64,000 nucleotides of DNA, taken from Dromaius novaehollandiae (taxonomy: Eukaryota > Chordata > Aves > Casuariiformes > Dromaiidae). The notes under the pieces are model-generated. The model searched no databases. It had not been told where the DNA came from and saw nothing but the letters and a program-made list of their open reading frames with translations. A program made the translations under genes and the position numbers. The stretch is taken from contig NC_088099.1 in NCBI RefSeq assembly GCF_036370855.1, positions 28,239,501-28,303,500 of the forward strand, read 5' to 3'. Positions 62,101-64,000 of the stretch are shown here, piece after piece (within the stretch, counting starts at the first letter, position 1; each line of letters starts with the position of its first letter).

Positions 62101-63180
62101 TTGAATAGACATTGGGGTACTAAAAGATGCATTTTAAATAAAATCGGCTGGTAAGAAGTATGCATTAGTGATCAGTGTGTAGCCACTTGGGAAAACATAC
62201 TAACGACTGTAGCAAATTCAGGGGGAAAAATACAAGCAAATGGATAGTGCAATTTTACATATATTTGATAGGTTGGATTTTGAATGCTTTTAGGGAAGAG
62301 AGTTTTTTGTTTGTTTGTTTTTAAATCTAGTCTTGTATTCAAATTTCTGCTCATACTTGCCCTAAAAGCTTGCTTCCACCCAGGCACTGGAGGCAAAAAC
62401 CTGAAAAACAAGTAAAAGTTGCATCTCCTTCCTCAGAAACAAGTTCTATCTCCTCTTTTTGACCATGAATATCATATTGAGCAGAGCTTTGGGATTAATT
62501 AACACACATTTGATTACTGAAAACACATTTGCAGCTCATGGAATACTGTGGTGAAAACCGGCTGAGAGACAGCTTTTCTTAGGAATTCTGCATCTCTTTT
62601 TCCTAAGGGGAGTGGAAAAATACTTCTGCTCTGAAAATTCTTCTGCTTGTGTTGATTATGATGCTAGAGCAGTCCAGGTTAGCCTCAAATATTCAAGTAC
62701 TGTTACAATTTTGTTTTAAATAACTAACCATCAAATAAACACAGAGAAGTATAAACAGCCCAATCCTAAGAAAACAGTGTGTACAAAATATGGCCCCATA
62801 AATACATTTATGGGAATGAAATCCTCTAAGTAATTTCTATAACTAAAGTCATCCTGCAGGCCACTTTAGCACACTGACTTTTGCGATACTACACCAAAAA
62901 TTAGTTTCAACCAGGGAGTTTCTCATTTAAAGGCAAAGTCACCATCTCTCTCTCTTCCAAGCTGCAGCAAAGACATTGCTCTATCAAAATTCAAACCTGA
63001 TACGCTCTCCTGCCTTTCAGAAATATATTGCATGTGTTCCATTTTAAACACTAAGTAGGATCTCATCTACAATCACAGTACGTTTGAAGATCTGGTCCTC
63101 CCTGCCTTAACCTCACTGATAAGACGCTAGGCACATACCTGTTTTTGAAGATATGCATTACATTTATGGATGATTTTAAA

Positions 63181-63211
63181 TACCCCGCATGCAGGATACA
63201 CATGCAGGGTA
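63181..63211 (+). repeat. Imperfect hairpin, 11-bp arms
   Basis: The arms TACCCCGCATG and CATGCAGGGTA pair with one mismatch around a 9-nt loop. Confidence 0.8.
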
Positions 63212-64000
63212 TTAAACATTAAGAAGTGATCAGAATCAAAACTTCTTCTTGCTTATTTCTCAAGGAAATTTTCATGCTTCCATACTCAAAATGGTTGTGC
63301 CACGTTTGTGCTCTGCATTTTAGGAAGTGCCAAAAATCAATTACTCTTTTTTACACCAGTTTATAGGATGCCATCACCTTATGAGCTTGCATGCAAACAA
63401 TGCACACAAAGACACATTAATGGGTCTGAGCACCTGTGGTGCAAACAATAGTAGACTTCCCCACCTACAAGGAACGTACTTGGACAAAAAACTACTTCCC
63501 CAAATACCCTTTAATTTCACTGCTTTTTAACAAGCACCATTTAAAAACGATTAAAGATACCCTCCAGGCTTCACAGGGCTACAAAGAAAGGAGGTACCAT
63601 TCTATTTTCTAACCACACTAATCTTAATATCTTTCTTAAAAACTAAATAAAAGCATTATTAGCAAAATTACCTGCTGGGCCACTTTCTACTGGATTTACA
63701 TTTATGTATCCTATGAGCTACTTCTCTCATTATTCTGAAACCTGATACTTATGCTTTAGACAACAGATCGCATGCACTGTATTTTTATATAGACATATAT
63801 ATATTCACATATACTACAGTATATATAGTGCATGACTAACAGCTTGATTCCCCTTCTTGTTGTTGTTTTACTGGGAGAGGCCCACCACCACCACCGGACT
63901 TTCTTTCTTCTCTTCCACGCTGCCCTGTGGCAAGGTGGGCGGTGGGGAATTTCCCACTGGAAACCCTCGGTACAACAGTGCTAGTTCTGCACAGCGGCAG

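Larger units (their letters stand above)
58970..64000. other. Region upstream of SH3BP5, no gene recognised
   Basis: It holds T/C homopolymer blocks at 59128-59175, a modest CpG-rich patch at 59490-59600, an 11-bp-arm hairpin at 63181-63211 and ATATAT stretches at 63785-63830. In mammals METTL6 lies further along this side, but I found no methyltransferase-like exon here. No mobile element is recognised. Confidence 0.6.

Noticed and set aside
59000..64000. Search for METTL6 or another upstream neighbour
   Set aside because: No methyltransferase motif or spliced frame that I could recognise was found. The frames at 60262-60582 and 61357-61623 have no family signature.

Overview
The window is vertebrate nuclear DNA and most probably avian. 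The genes are split by GT-AG introns, spacers are AT-rich and full of simple repeats, the one clear transposable element is a diverged CR1 LINE (the dominant LINE of birds and other reptiles), and the gene order CAPN7 then SH3BP5 (tail to tail) matches the human 3p25 arrangement as I know it. The species cannot be fixed from sequence alone. No bacterial, phage, CRISPR or defence-type content is present.

Layout. Positions 1-1881 hold the last three coding exons of calpain-7 (CAPN7, + strand, 5' part lies outside the window), followed by its 3' UTR to a likely poly(A) site near 3050. Positions 3055-7050 separate the two convergent genes and contain two exon-like minus-strand reading frames (6412-6544 and 4065-4268) that I cannot assign to any known protein. 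From about 7050 to about 58980 the minus strand carries one complete gene, SH3BP5 (SAB). It has nine coding exons, every junction is GT-AG and in phase, and they encode 424 residues. The introns are large (19.9 kb for intron 3, 10.3 kb for intron 2) and hold simple repeats, a CR1 3' end at 32.7-33.6 kb and an unusual inverted repeat with arms at 32401-32480 and 34161-34228. The SH3BP5 CpG-island promoter lies at 58690-58960. The remaining 5 kb upstream (59-64 kb) shows no gene that I recognise.

Function. The genes are neighbours, not an operon. CAPN7 is an ESCRT-linked cytosolic cysteine protease. SH3BP5 is a coiled-coil RAB11 exchange factor and a mitochondrial outer-membrane docking protein for JNK. 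Most open frames in this window are chance frames in introns. Only those overlapping the SH3BP5 exons are supported as coding, and three others are flagged as worth a second look.
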